From NCBI RefSeq assembly GCF_026262505.1, contig NC_067203.1:15016392-15080391 (forward strand): a stretch of 64,000 bases of DNA, written 5' to 3'. The notes under the pieces were generated by a model, which was not told the DNA's origin, did no database searches, and saw only the letters and a list, made by a program, of their open reading frames with translations. The DNA comes from Trichomonas vaginalis G3 (taxonomy: Eukaryota; Parabasalia; Trichomonadida; Trichomonadidae). Made by a program: the position numbers and the translations under genes. Within the stretch, counting starts at the first letter, position 1. The number at the start of each line of letters is the position of its first letter. Positions 29,413 to 38,975 of this stretch are shown piece after piece.

Positions 29413-29907
29413 ATGGATGATAACCAAGTTATTATAGATATTCCTGGAGCAATATCAGAAGCAAAACAGGTTCAAAATCCTCAGCATAGAGTTACAAAGT
29501 ATATGGACGTTCTTTATGCAATAAATCAAGCTGAAAAAATTGATGAACGTTCGTACAAACATATATTATCAATATTAGAAGATACTTATGCACTTTGCCG
29601 TCAATATAGAGTTCTAAATTCGGATGAAATCAAAGAAGCTCTGAATTATATCAAAAGGATTGTTAGACAAATGGACAAAAACGAGCAAGATGCACTTCCC
29701 TTAACTCAAACTAAGCTTCGCGAATATATCCATCAAACAATTGGCGCAATGAGATTTATAATTCGAGATCTAAAGGATTCCAAAGAAAATCCATATCATT
29801 TCCAATTAGACATATCTACAGTACTCCTGAGTATTATGATGTTCATCTTATTTATCTTCGTTGTCATTAAAGTTAGGTCTGTTGAAAATCCACGTAAAAG
29901 GAGATGA
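29413..29907 (+). CDS. tail-anchored membrane protein
   Basis: 164 aa. Residues about 1-135 are hydrophilic and helical. Residues about 138-157 (STVLLSIMMFILFIFVVIKV) are a single hydrophobic segment followed by a short basic tail (RSVENPRKRR), the layout of a C-terminally anchored protein facing the cytosol. The heptad-like helices before the anchor could suggest a divergent SNARE, but no zero-layer Q or R context is clear, so I leave it unnamed. Starts at ATG behind TAAATTTTTATAAA. Confidence 0.75.
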   Translation: MDDNQVIIDIPGAISEAKQVQNPQHRVTKYMDVLYAINQAEKIDERSYKHILSILEDTYALCRQYRVLNSDEIKEALNYIKRIVRQMDKNEQDALPLTQTKLREYIHQTIGAMRFIIRDLKDSKENPYHFQLDISTVLLSIMMFILFIFVVIKVRSVENPRKRR

Positions 29908-30116
29908 AATTTAATAGAAAATATACATCTCAGCTAGCTATTAGAGGATTCTACTTAATGAATTTTCCATAAAATTCAAAATTACAAATTATTTTGTCAT
30001 AATTCGCAATATTAACTAAACTGTTCATTTTATTATATTACGCTATGAAATATGAGTTGGGTTATAGATAAAAAGAATTTTATTTAATAAACATGAATAA
30101 AGATTTGAGAATATAT

Positions 30117-31571
30117 TCACTTTGATTGTGAGTCAAGCCTGGCCTTGATATCATTGATCAGATTAAACATTGTTGACATTTGGGAGTTAAAATCTGATTT
30201 CAAATTATTAATTTGTTGTTGCATCTCTGTTCTCAACTGATTAATATCATTTGATCTTGAACTGTACTCATGCCTTGGCTGATTGATTGGCCTTGGTGGC
30301 TGAGACTGTTGGCGAACTGGTGGAGGAATCTGATTTTCCTTATTTTGCTTTCTTTGTTGCTGTTGCTGTTGTTGCTTAATGCTCGAAGCTGGCCGCCTCC
30401 TTGGCTTGGGTCCTTTAATTGGCTGTGGAGGTGGGATTGAAGATTTGATATTTCTATGAATAACTGCTCTTTGCTTCGCTTCTTGATCTTTAGCTCCCTC
30501 TTGAAGTATGTTTACATCATTCTGGAAATGCTGTCTGAAGATCCTTGCGCAGTTCTCATTGGCATAGAAAAATGGTGATTTTCCTTTGGCATTTTTAAGT
30601 GTAGCATTTGCTTGGTGAGCTAAAAGATTATTGACCATATCTGCGTTATCGCTCATAGATGCATAATGCAATGGGGTGTTAAGGAGATAATCAACCGCGT
30701 TAATATCAGCGTTATAATCAATAATTCTTCTTAACAATTCAGTACTTCCTGATATTGCAGCAAGGTGCAAAGCAGTCTGACTCTTAGCATTGATTGTATC
30801 GATTTCAAATCCTTTTGAAAGGAATGTTGTCACGGCTTCTGAATTATTATTTGAAATTGCAACGAAAATTGGAAGGTCGTCATTCTTATCAGGTATTTTC
30901 CAGTTGGCATTCTTTGAAAGTAAGTGATCTAGAATCTTTTGCTGCTTCGTTCGAGCTGCGATATGTAATGGAGTTTGGCCGTCCTTATTTTGTGCATTGA
31001 TATCAGCGCCATTGTCTACTAAGATTTCAACAATGTTGAGATGTCCATAGTTAACTGCAACGTGTAATGGAGTATTGGCTTGAACTCTTGCGATATTAAT
31101 ATCAGCATGGAAATCAAGTAATGTACGGAGTGTATTCTCAAGTCCATTTGCAGCTGCATAGTGAATTGGAGCCCAGCCGTTTTTATCCGTTACGTTAATA
31201 TCTGCGCCAGCGTTGCAGAGATATTTTACGACTGAAGAGTGATCGTGTTCGCATGCGTAATGTAATGGAGTTTTATTATTTTTGTCTTTTGGTGACTTTT
31301 CTGCGTATCCTTCTAATAATAATATGATGATTAGTAGATTTCCTTTTGAAGCAGCAATATGTAATGGAGTTTTTCCATTTGCATTTGGAAGATTGCAATT
31401 TGCGCCGTTATCAATCAAAAAACGAACAATATCTTCGTGCTCATTAGCTACAGCTTTGTGTAATGCTGTAGAATGATCACTAGTTTGTGCATCGATATCA
31501 ACGCCACTATTTACAAGAGATTTCACATTGTCAAGTTTACCTTTAGCTGCTGCAGAATGCAAACTTGTCAT
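30117..31571 (-). CDS. ankyrin repeat protein with C-terminal coiled coil
   Basis: 484 aa, intact. Residues 1-345 carry about ten canonical ankyrin repeats (TPLHIAA, GADIN words) starting right at the N-terminus. Residues about 360-435 are a basic, Pro/Gln-rich linker (IPPPQPIKGPKPRRRP and a run of Gln). The last 45 residues (INQLRTEMQQQINNLKSDF) form a coiled coil that probably oligomerises the protein. Unlike the two DUF3447 genes in this window, it has no DUF3447 part, its repeats are diverged from each other and the frame is unbroken. A cytosolic adaptor is likely; partner unknown. Confidence 0.85.
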   Translation of the reverse strand: MTSLHSAAAKGKLDNVKSLVNSGVDIDAQTSDHSTALHKAVANEHEDIVRFLIDNGANCNLPNANGKTPLHIAASKGNLLIIILLLEGYAEKSPKDKNNKTPLHYACEHDHSSVVKYLCNAGADINVTDKNGWAPIHYAAANGLENTLRTLLDFHADINIARVQANTPLHVAVNYGHLNIVEILVDNGADINAQNKDGQTPLHIAARTKQQKILDHLLSKNANWKIPDKNDDLPIFVAISNNNSEAVTTFLSKGFEIDTINAKSQTALHLAAISGSTELLRRIIDYNADINAVDYLLNTPLHYASMSDNADMVNNLLAHQANATLKNAKGKSPFFYANENCARIFRQHFQNDVNILQEGAKDQEAKQRAVIHRNIKSSIPPPQPIKGPKPRRRPASSIKQQQQQQQRKQNKENQIPPPVRQQSQPPRPINQPRHEYSSRSNDINQLRTEMQQQINNLKSDFNSQMSTMFNLINDIKARLDSQSK

Positions 31572-31830
31572 TTAAAAAAGACGTTAACTCTCAATTTCTC
31601 TCTAGTTTTGGCGCCAAGCCTTTAGAATAAGGGAACATCTTAGTTACCAATTAATTTGCATATTCCCTAAAGAAAATTTTCAATTATCAATCATTTCCCC
31701 ATAATCGAATCAAATTGTGACTTAAATGAGTGCATTTTCATTAGATTCGATATTTCCTATTGATTTTAGGATGAAAAAAGAAGTTTTGATTTGATTATTA
31801 GCATAACAAAAAAGAATATTTTTACAACAA

Positions 31831-33534
31831 TTACACTTTCGTAGATTGGTGAAGTTTTGGTTTGTGGATAGGAGCAGTCCTGCAGCTCATAGAAGTTTGG
31901 GAACGTTTTGGAATCAAAATTCCCTCAACTTCTGTTTTCTTTAACATTTCTACTCTATTTTCATCAACAGACTCGAAATCAAGTTGCTGGGCCTTAATTC
32001 CTTTCTTAGCGCAAAGCTTTTCAACCAAATTTTCAATCATTTGGCATCTTTGCTGCATTGGTGCCAATGCTTTAGCTTTTTCTGCATGAATCTTCAAAAG
32101 CCTTGCATCAGCATTTTGTTGGAAGTTATTTAATGCTTTTACATGAAGTTCTAGCAATTTCTCCCTCTTGTTCTTATAAAAATCTGACATTTTTTCATAA
32201 TTTTCCTGATCTTCAATTTGTTCAAGTTGATCTGCCTTTTCTTTCTTCTTTTGAGCCTCATCGAATTTCTTATTCAATGCTAGATTCTTTTCTTCACTCC
32301 TCAATTTCCAATATGTTACAGAGTTCCTCTTGAAAAGCGGTTGTAATTCTGTTGGAACAGATGCATCGAAATCATCGACTTCTTTAGCTTGTGATTCTCT
32401 AATTTGCTGTTCTCTTTCTACGTTCTGTTGCACTTGAGCTTCAAGATCTTTGTCGTATTTTTGTGAAATATATTCCAAAAGAGCTGCAAGTTCATTTCTC
32501 TTTGTAATTAAATCCTGGATATACTCTTTACTTGAGTTGAAATGTTTTGTTTCTTTCATCTTTCTATTAACGTATTCATTAGCTTCTGAAGCTTTGCATG
32601 CTTCCATATATTTCTGCTCATTGACCTTCTGTTGTTCTAAACGGCGAAGTTGATAAGCAGAAGCTCTGAGTTGTTCAATGGATGGATCTTCTTCAGGTTG
32701 TTTATCACTAAGTAATGATTGTGTGAAATCATCAAGTACAACTTCACGTGATTTAGAACGATATTCTGATGAAGATGTCGCTGCGGCACGAGGAATAACA
32801 TTGCATGTGTAAGAATATGCGTTAATACGTCTAGCAACATATTTATTTGTTCTTATTCTTTCGGGAATACGCTGTTGCTCTTGAACCCATGTTAACTTCT
32901 TTGGAATTTCTTTCTTTTGAGAAGTATTTGATCTTTGAGAACTCTTTTCTGACTTCGGAGAGTTTGTTTCTGATGTAGGAAAGCTTGTTTGCTTTGGTGT
33001 TGATTGTTGTGATGTTTGTTTCTCTTGATTTTCTTCAGGTGCGAATTCATTTTTCTCTTTTTCAGAATCGGATTCGCCATCGAGTTTATCTTTTATAACA
33101 TTGCTTAAGGCTAAACCTGATTCATTGTTCTCATTATCATTTTTAGGTAAATCCTTTTCTTTTGAATCTTCGTTATTGTTCTCATTATCTGATTGATTTG
33201 ATGAATGCGATGGACTACTAGAAGATGAAGATTTTTCGCTATTAGATTTTGATGATTCTGTTTTATTTGGTGATTCTTGATTTTCATTTTCCGGTTTTTC
33301 TTGATTTGGTTCATTTTCGTTGTGTTCATTTTCATGTTTCTGTTCTTCTTCGGCGCTATCTGATGGTTTTTCTTGTTTATCTTCTACTGGAGCTTCATCA
33401 TGATTTGCTTCAGCTGGGGATTGTTGATTTTCTTGCTTATTTTCATTTTTTTTGGCCTCTTCTGGGTGTTTGTTCTCACCGACTAATGCTTCATTCAAAG
33501 CAGTGGCGAAAACTTCAGACACCTCTTCGGTCAT
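31831..33534 (-). CDS. coiled-coil protein with acidic low-complexity N-terminus
   Basis: 567 aa from ATG at 33534. Residues 1-210 are disordered and dominated by Glu, Asn, Lys, Gln and Ser. Residues about 210-300 contain basic patches (RIPERIRTNKYVARRINAY). About 285-520 is continuous charged coiled coil (QLRRLEQQKVNEQKYMEAC, FDEAQKKKEKADQLEQIEDQ). The C-terminus is basic. Likely a cytoskeletal or scaffold protein. Its start lies only 101 bp from the start of the divergent gene at 33636, so the two probably share a promoter region. Confidence 0.8.
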   Translation of the reverse strand: MTEEVSEVFATALNEALVGENKHPEEAKKNENKQENQQSPAEANHDEAPVEDKQEKPSDSAEEEQKHENEHNENEPNQEKPENENQESPNKTESSKSNSEKSSSSSSPSHSSNQSDNENNNEDSKEKDLPKNDNENNESGLALSNVIKDKLDGESDSEKEKNEFAPEENQEKQTSQQSTPKQTSFPTSETNSPKSEKSSQRSNTSQKKEIPKKLTWVQEQQRIPERIRTNKYVARRINAYSYTCNVIPRAAATSSSEYRSKSREVVLDDFTQSLLSDKQPEEDPSIEQLRASAYQLRRLEQQKVNEQKYMEACKASEANEYVNRKMKETKHFNSSKEYIQDLITKRNELAALLEYISQKYDKDLEAQVQQNVEREQQIRESQAKEVDDFDASVPTELQPLFKRNSVTYWKLRSEEKNLALNKKFDEAQKKKEKADQLEQIEDQENYEKMSDFYKNKREKLLELHVKALNNFQQNADARLLKIHAEKAKALAPMQQRCQMIENLVEKLCAKKGIKAQQLDFESVDENRVEMLKKTEVEGILIPKRSQTSMSCRTAPIHKPKLHQSTKV

Positions 33535-33635
33535 CAATAACGTACTTTTTCTCCCCAGAAATTTTTATATATAGACCCCAAAATTCGAACGTTTGGGAAC
33601 AGTTTGTACTTTACAAAAAAAATCAAAATTAAATA
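33535..33635. promoter_or_regulatory. short bidirectional promoter region
   Basis: Only 101 bp separate the start codons of the minus-strand coiled-coil gene and the plus-strand membrane protein gene. TCAAAATTAAATA sits immediately before the plus-strand ATG and may be an initiator variant. No clear Inr is visible on the minus side. Bidirectional use is inferred from spacing. Confidence 0.45.
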
Positions 33636-33971
33636 ATGCGCCAAATATTATCCACTATTGATACATCACTATACAAAATCCCATCATACGCTGGTTGCGC
33701 AATTGGCTGTGCTGTTATTTTATTGTTAATAATCATGGTTATAATCAGAGCAATCCCACATAAACCTAAAAAGCCAGAAGAAGGCGAATCTAGCGGTTCA
33801 GGACTCAATATTAACGATCGTGACGTCGAACTTGGTGAAGCTCACGGAAATGATACAGAATCAGCACAAATCGATCTATATGCTAATCCGGCTGGTCAAA
33901 ATGAGGATCCACCAATTAAGGGAAGAATCGATGCTAGGCCTAAGGATCTTAGTAGCGATGACGAAATTTAA
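33636..33971 (+). CDS. small single-pass membrane protein
   Basis: 111 aa. A short N-terminus of about 18 residues is followed by one strong membrane segment at about 19-42 (YAGCAIGCAVILLLIIMVII). A basic stop-transfer stretch (RAIPHKPKKP) and an acidic, Gly/Ser/Asp-rich tail ending LSSDDEI follow. By the positive-inside rule the tail is cytosolic. No cleavable signal peptide. The tail has possible acidic-cluster and YANP-type sorting signals. Function unknown. Confidence 0.7.
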   Translation: MRQILSTIDTSLYKIPSYAGCAIGCAVILLLIIMVIIRAIPHKPKKPEEGESSGSGLNINDRDVELGEAHGNDTESAQIDLYANPAGQNEDPPIKGRIDARPKDLSSDDEI

Positions 33972-34099
33972 ATTTACTAATAATATTTTGTTTCCGACTA
34001 ATAAATCTATATGTTGCTTTATTCATCATTATCATATTTATTTATACACTACATGAAATAATTCTAATTGATTCTTTATATATTAGTCAAAATTTTATA

Positions 34100-35548
34100 A
34101 TGGAGAAATTACTCGCTTCGAATGAATTTCAAATTAAAACATTTGACAATATAGTTGCAAAACTCAATGGCCAAGAGTACCCTGGTATTCTTGTTTTCAC
34201 AAATGGGCATTTTCTCCATTATGTGGAAAATACTGATTCTTTAACATTCAGATTCGGACCTGACGATCTTGAAAACGAAGCTTTATCCAAGAAATCTTCA
34301 AAAGATGTTCCACTTACAGAAAAAAGTCAATCCATGCTTCGAATTTTTAATAATCAAACAAAAAGAAATATAATACTTTCATTTATCGGAACAACATGTA
34401 ATTCTGATGTTGATCAGGTTATTGAACAATACAAAGTTCTTAAAAGTTCACCTCCTCTTCCTGTAGACAACGTTGTTGATAAATTAAAAGAAGTAATTCC
34501 TGAAGAACTCTTACTAAACGAAAACAATGAACTAGATCCAAAATATGCTAAAGATCTCCTTAAAAATAACCCAGTTCTCGATAATCTTATGCGAACTTAC
34601 CCAGAACTGCTGGAAGATGACTATTTAGTAAACTTCCAAAACCAAATTATTGCAGGGATGTCTACTGGAAGGTTGCTTCCACAAAATATTGCCGAAAATA
34701 CTAAAAAAGAATTTGCAAAAGAGAAAAAACTTAAATTTAAGACAGGAGACTTGAATTTGGACAATCATTTAGTCTCGCAAATATTCAGAAAGCATCCAGA
34801 GATATATACTGCTTATCAAAACCTTGTTCCTTCCAAAAAATCTGAAGAAGAATTTTTCAGAAAAGACTTTATACAGCTTTTAAAGGATGCAAAAGCTAAA
34901 CCTACACCTCCAAAGCCAGCAGCCCTTGAATCAGACCTAACACACGGTCAAGGTTTTATAGAAAAAGTCGAAATCGAAGGAGAAGAGCTCAAAAGCCTCC
35001 AAGCGTATGCCGATGCTATTTCTGTTGGAAACAAATACGATTCAGTTCAAAATACTATGGAAGTTCTCACAAAAACTGAAAATGAAATCCAACAAACCGA
35101 AAATCAGCCAGAAGAAGTTATCCAAATACCACCACATGTAAGATATCAACCAAGTGAAGAAGAATTGCAGCAATTTAATGATGCAATTTTAGAAATGAAT
35201 CAATTACTTGCTGCATCATTGAATAAACAAGTTGAAATTGATCAAAACACATGGTATAAAGCACTAGAAGATATGACACCAGATGATGGCCTCCAACACG
35301 TATTTGTTGAATCAGAAGAAGATGAAATTCTCCAAGTTGCCATCAGAAAGGCAGAACTCCAGATATTTGCTCATGCTTTCTGGCAAGCAGTCAATACTCA
35401 TAATGAAGAGAAATATAAAAAGCTTGGAGCTGCAATTGAAAAAATTCAATCAGTTGTGAATCAAGAAGCCAACAATTCCAAGCTTAAATTCTTATTTAAG
35501 GATTTAGAATTCATGTTTAGACCAATTTTGGAATTTATGCACAGATAA
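34100..35548 (+). CDS. TFIIH core subunit p62/Tfb1-like protein
   Basis: 482 aa. Residues about 15-115 fit the N-terminal PH-like domain of p62/Tfb1 (GILVFTNGHFLHYVENTDSL, then ILSFIGTT and a closing helix DVDQVIEQYKVL). Two BSD-like motifs follow: LLKNNPVLDNLMRTYPELL near 160, and HPEIYTAYQNLVPSKKSEEE followed by FF near 235-255, matching the family's P-x-V/I-x-x-x-Y-x-x-LVPSK-S-EEFW pattern with FF for FW. The C-terminal ~60 residues are helical (KLKFLFKDLEFMFRPILEF), like the p62 C-terminus. p62 scaffolds core TFIIH in transcription initiation and nucleotide excision repair. Starts behind TCAAAATTTTATA. The identification is from domain order; moderately sure. Confidence 0.65.
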   Translation: MEKLLASNEFQIKTFDNIVAKLNGQEYPGILVFTNGHFLHYVENTDSLTFRFGPDDLENEALSKKSSKDVPLTEKSQSMLRIFNNQTKRNIILSFIGTTCNSDVDQVIEQYKVLKSSPPLPVDNVVDKLKEVIPEELLLNENNELDPKYAKDLLKNNPVLDNLMRTYPELLEDDYLVNFQNQIIAGMSTGRLLPQNIAENTKKEFAKEKKLKFKTGDLNLDNHLVSQIFRKHPEIYTAYQNLVPSKKSEEEFFRKDFIQLLKDAKAKPTPPKPAALESDLTHGQGFIEKVEIEGEELKSLQAYADAISVGNKYDSVQNTMEVLTKTENEIQQTENQPEEVIQIPPHVRYQPSEEELQQFNDAILEMNQLLAASLNKQVEIDQNTWYKALEDMTPDDGLQHVFVESEEDEILQVAIRKAELQIFAHAFWQAVNTHNEEKYKKLGAAIEKIQSVVNQEANNSKLKFLFKDLEFMFRPILEFMHR

Positions 35549-35619
35549 TTAAAAAAATTTGTTTGTTTTTTAATAAAATATGTATTTAATATAATAATTT
35601 CTCTTTTCTATTACAGATA

Positions 35620-36165
35620 ATGCATTTTATCGATTAAATCTTCCTTAAATACGAACTCATATGTTGCAACTCATTCCAATCGCCATTGTATAGCTTTTAT
35701 AACGATGATCAGAAAATAACTGAAATTACAAAAGTTTTCAGCTATTTCATAAAAGAAATGACATTGGTGACAGACCTTGCAATAATTGCTGATGAATTTA
35801 CTACAAAGTTTTCTTTCCTTCCTTTCAAAGTGGTCAAGTCAATAATAGCTGCTTACTACAATGCTATCGCCGAAATAAACGAGTTCGGAAGGGTGTTATA
35901 TAAAATATATAAAGGTGAATAATTGAGAAACCAAATTTATTTCATGAAATATTCAATTAGAGGAAGAAAGATTAATTCAAGGGTTTGTGCCAAATACCAC
36001 AAGAAATTAAAGAATGCAGATGCAGTTGTTGCTAAATGCTGTCATGTGTTCCATTCTGATTGTTCTTTGAATGGTTGGTAACCAATTTGCAACAGAAGAT
36101 TCGAAATTGTCAGCAAAGATCACTTTGATTCTCAAATCCGGATTTTGAAACAGTTCGATCATTAG
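35620..36165 (+). pseudogene. RING-finger protein pseudogene
   Basis: One frame from ATG 35620 to TAG 36163-36165 reads as a plausible protein but holds three TAA codons (35635, 35920, 36079). The centre (ITKVFSYFIKEMTLVTDLAI, then FLPFKVVKSIIAAYYNAI) is helical. The C-terminal part shows a degraded RING-H2: KCCHVFHSDC, matching C-x-H-x2-H-x2-C, then W, a stop where the next zinc cysteine is expected, then PICNRRF. RING proteins are ubiquitin ligases; this copy cannot be functional as read. An old paralog remnant. Confidence 0.6.
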
Positions 36166-36377
36166 GGAATGCAGAGAAATCAAGTATGAAGAAAAGAAGC
36201 AAGGGCTATGATAAATTACTCCAACAGCCAACAATTGGAGATGTTGTTGTTCCTCTTAATAATATTAAAATTTTTTGATTGTGATTAAAAATTACTATTT
36301 TTTTATAAAGATTTACTTACCAGATACTGGAATGCTCTCAGAAAAGCAACGAATCCTTAATCTAATAGACATATAGT

Positions 36378-38251
36378 TTACAAGTTACATCTGCATGCAT
36401 GTTCATCATATGAAAGAAGAAGTTCGCCGATTTTTTGATTACCATTTATGGTTGCAATATGAAATGCAGTATTTCCGTCTTTATCTTTTTCATTGATATT
36501 TGCGCCTTGTGAAAGAAGTAGTTCGGCAATTTTTCGATTATCTTTTTTGGTTGTAATATGAAGTGCAGTGTTTCCGTCGTTATTTTTATCATTGATATTT
36601 GCACCATGTGAAAGAAGTAGTTCGGCGGTTTCTTTACTATTTTGAAATGCTGCAATATGAAGAGCAGTTAATTCATCTATATTTTTATCGTTGACATTCG
36701 CACCATGTGAAATAAGAAGTTCAGCTGTTTCTTTACTATTTTTAGATGCTGCAAAATGAAGAGGGATTTCTCCTTTTTTATTTTTTTCATTGATATTCGC
36801 GCCATGTGAAATAAGAAGTTGGGCTATTTCTTTATTATTATTCCACGCTGCATTATGAAGAGCAGTAGATCCGTAATTATTTTTTCATTGATATTTGCAC
36901 CATGTGAAAGAAGAAGTTCGGCAGTTTCTTTATTATTATTCTCTGCTGCAATATGAAGAGCGGTTACTCCATCTTTATTTTTTTCATTGATATTTGCACC
37001 ATGTGAAATAAGAACTTCGGCAGTTTCTTTATTATTATGCTCTGCTGCAATTAGAAGAGCGGTGTGTCCATATGAATCTTTATAATTGATATTTGCACCA
37101 TGCGAAATAAGAACTTCGGCGGTTTCTTTACTATTTTTTTGGGCTGCAACTAGAAGAGCGGTTTGTCTAAATGCATTTCTATAATTGAAATTTCCACCAT
37201 GAAACATAATAAATTCAGTGGTTTCTGTGGTTGCTTCGATATTTGCACCATATGAAAGAAGAAGTTCGGCAGTTTCTTTACTATTATTTTTCGCTGCAAT
37301 ATGAAGAGCGGTGTTTCTATGAGTATCTTTTTGATTTATATTTGCACCATGTGAAAGGAAATATTCACAAAGAGATGGTATATTAAATCTCACCGAGTAA
37401 TAAAAGCATTGCTCAAAATCATTAGTTTGATCGAAATAAACTAATAATGAATCAAGATTTTTATATTTTCCACAACATTTTACATTGATATTTAGATTGT
37501 ATTCATTCATCAAGAATGAAACAAAATCAATGTTGTGTGAAATAATTGCATATCTCATGCATTCTTTATCTGGCTTTTGATATTTCAAACATTCGCTCAT
37601 GATCTCTGGATTTTTTCCTAAAAATGATAATTCTAGACATGTTTGAGTTATTTCTGAGTTAAATTTCGATCTTAATAACTTGAAACAATCAACTGCTCCG
37701 TGGTAACAACATAATTCAAGTAATGAATATCCTTCATCGGATTTTGGATATAAACTGCTTTTTAATTTTTGATTTTGATTAAATCCATCAATTTCCGTGA
37801 AAACTATGAATTGTTCTAAATCATTATACATAATTGCTCTGTAAATTGTATTTTCTGATTGAATATCTAGATATTCGGAATTAATTTTAGAGAAATCAGC
37901 AGGAATGTTTAATACAATTTCATATTCTTTATAAAACAGGAAGTTCAAAGTAAGTTTAATATTATTGACCTCTTCGACATGATATTCATCATATATGAGT
38001 TTAGCAAGTGATAAATATGACTTTACATAGCGATTATTATACGGAATGATATTTAAAATATTTTTGATTATATTTTTGGGAAGGTCTTTAATGGAATCAA
38101 TCAATTCTGCTTTGATATTTCTGTAAATAGAGTTTAATTCTTCTTTATTTTCCGTTTTCAGCTGATACAATGCATTATATAAATCGATGTAGTTTTGATG
38201 GATACTTCGCAGTTGGCTGTATGTATTTGGGCGAATATCTTGATCAGACAT
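36378..38251 (-). pseudogene. DUF3447-ankyrin repeat protein gene with one frameshift
   Basis: From ATG at 38251 the frame gives the same N-terminal module as the gene at 6340 (SDQDIRPNTYSQLRS, IIPYNNRYVKSYLSLAKLI), DUF3447 (CCYHGAVDCFKLLRSKFNSE) and many ankyrin repeats. Near 36880 the phase changes at a run of six A: the frame then ends early (LLLFIMQRGIIIKK), but the next frame continues with perfect ankyrin units (NYGSTALHNAAWNNNKEIAQ) to TAA at 36378-36380. One missing A would explain it. The reconstructed family length is about 620 codons with about ten or more repeats. The first frame alone would still make a 475-aa protein. Homopolymer error or recent mutation. Confidence 0.8.
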
Positions 38252-38975
38252 GAATATCTGAAAAAATAATATTCCTTCAAAACTTAGGAATCTAAAATAA
38301 AACCAAAATGGTAATATATTTTTTACTTTTAATTTTCACAACTTTAAATGATGATTTCGGGACAAGCATGATGTCATGTTATTTTAAGTTTGATTGAGAG
38401 GAATAAAGTTTGATGATCAACTGTGTGAAGGCATAAACTTACGGCATTTCTTTATGCCCAAAAAATCAATATTTGTATAATATAATTTCGGGCCTCATAT
38501 GGCTATGCTTGCCCTTCGGGCAAGCATAGCCACCTTCGGCAAAATAAACATATGTTGATTATAGGAAAAGTGTTTATTCAAATAAATTTGACTGACTGTT
38601 TCAATTATTCATAAAATTTATTAAATTCACGGTGCATATTCATTGACATCTGAAAGACAATATTGGTGTGATATTCATAGTCCTTTATTAACAATTTTTA
38701 AAAATTCGATATTGCAAAAGACCTCAAAATTCTCAATCTGGATATAAAAATAGTATTGAAATGTTTAGCTCTATTTATTTGTAATATTATCTTATATCAA
38801 GTAGCAACCTCAAATCATGTGAACTCAATAAAAAAGGAATTTGTCTATTAGGTTTTGATATTTTAATATGTTTGTTTATTGAGAGTCCGGATCTATAATT
38901 ACGACCCATTTTCTGACTATGCGATTAGGATTTCACTTTTTTTACAAATCTTTTCAATTATTCTTAGATAAGAAT
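38252..38975. other. intergenic region with hairpin
   Basis: 724 bp between divergent genes. It contains the hairpin at 38501-38531, upstream of the ankyrin gene. The right part is AT-rich and leads to the BAR-SH3 gene; TCAATTATTC at 38952 lies 24 nt before the preferred ATG. Confidence 0.55.
38501..38531. repeat. perfect GC-rich hairpin, 14-bp stem and 3-nt loop
   Basis: GGCTATGCTTGCCC, loop TTC, GGGCAAGCATAGCC. The stem is perfect and far GC-richer than its surroundings. ACCTTCGGC follows directly and CATATG occurs on both sides. It lies 250 bp upstream of the DUF3447-ankyrin start. Confidence 0.8.

Noticed and set aside
35620-36165. TAA read as glutamine in the RING remnant
   Set aside because: All three internal stops are TAA, but one falls where a zinc cysteine is expected, and TAA ends many intact genes here. 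Decay explains it better than a code change.
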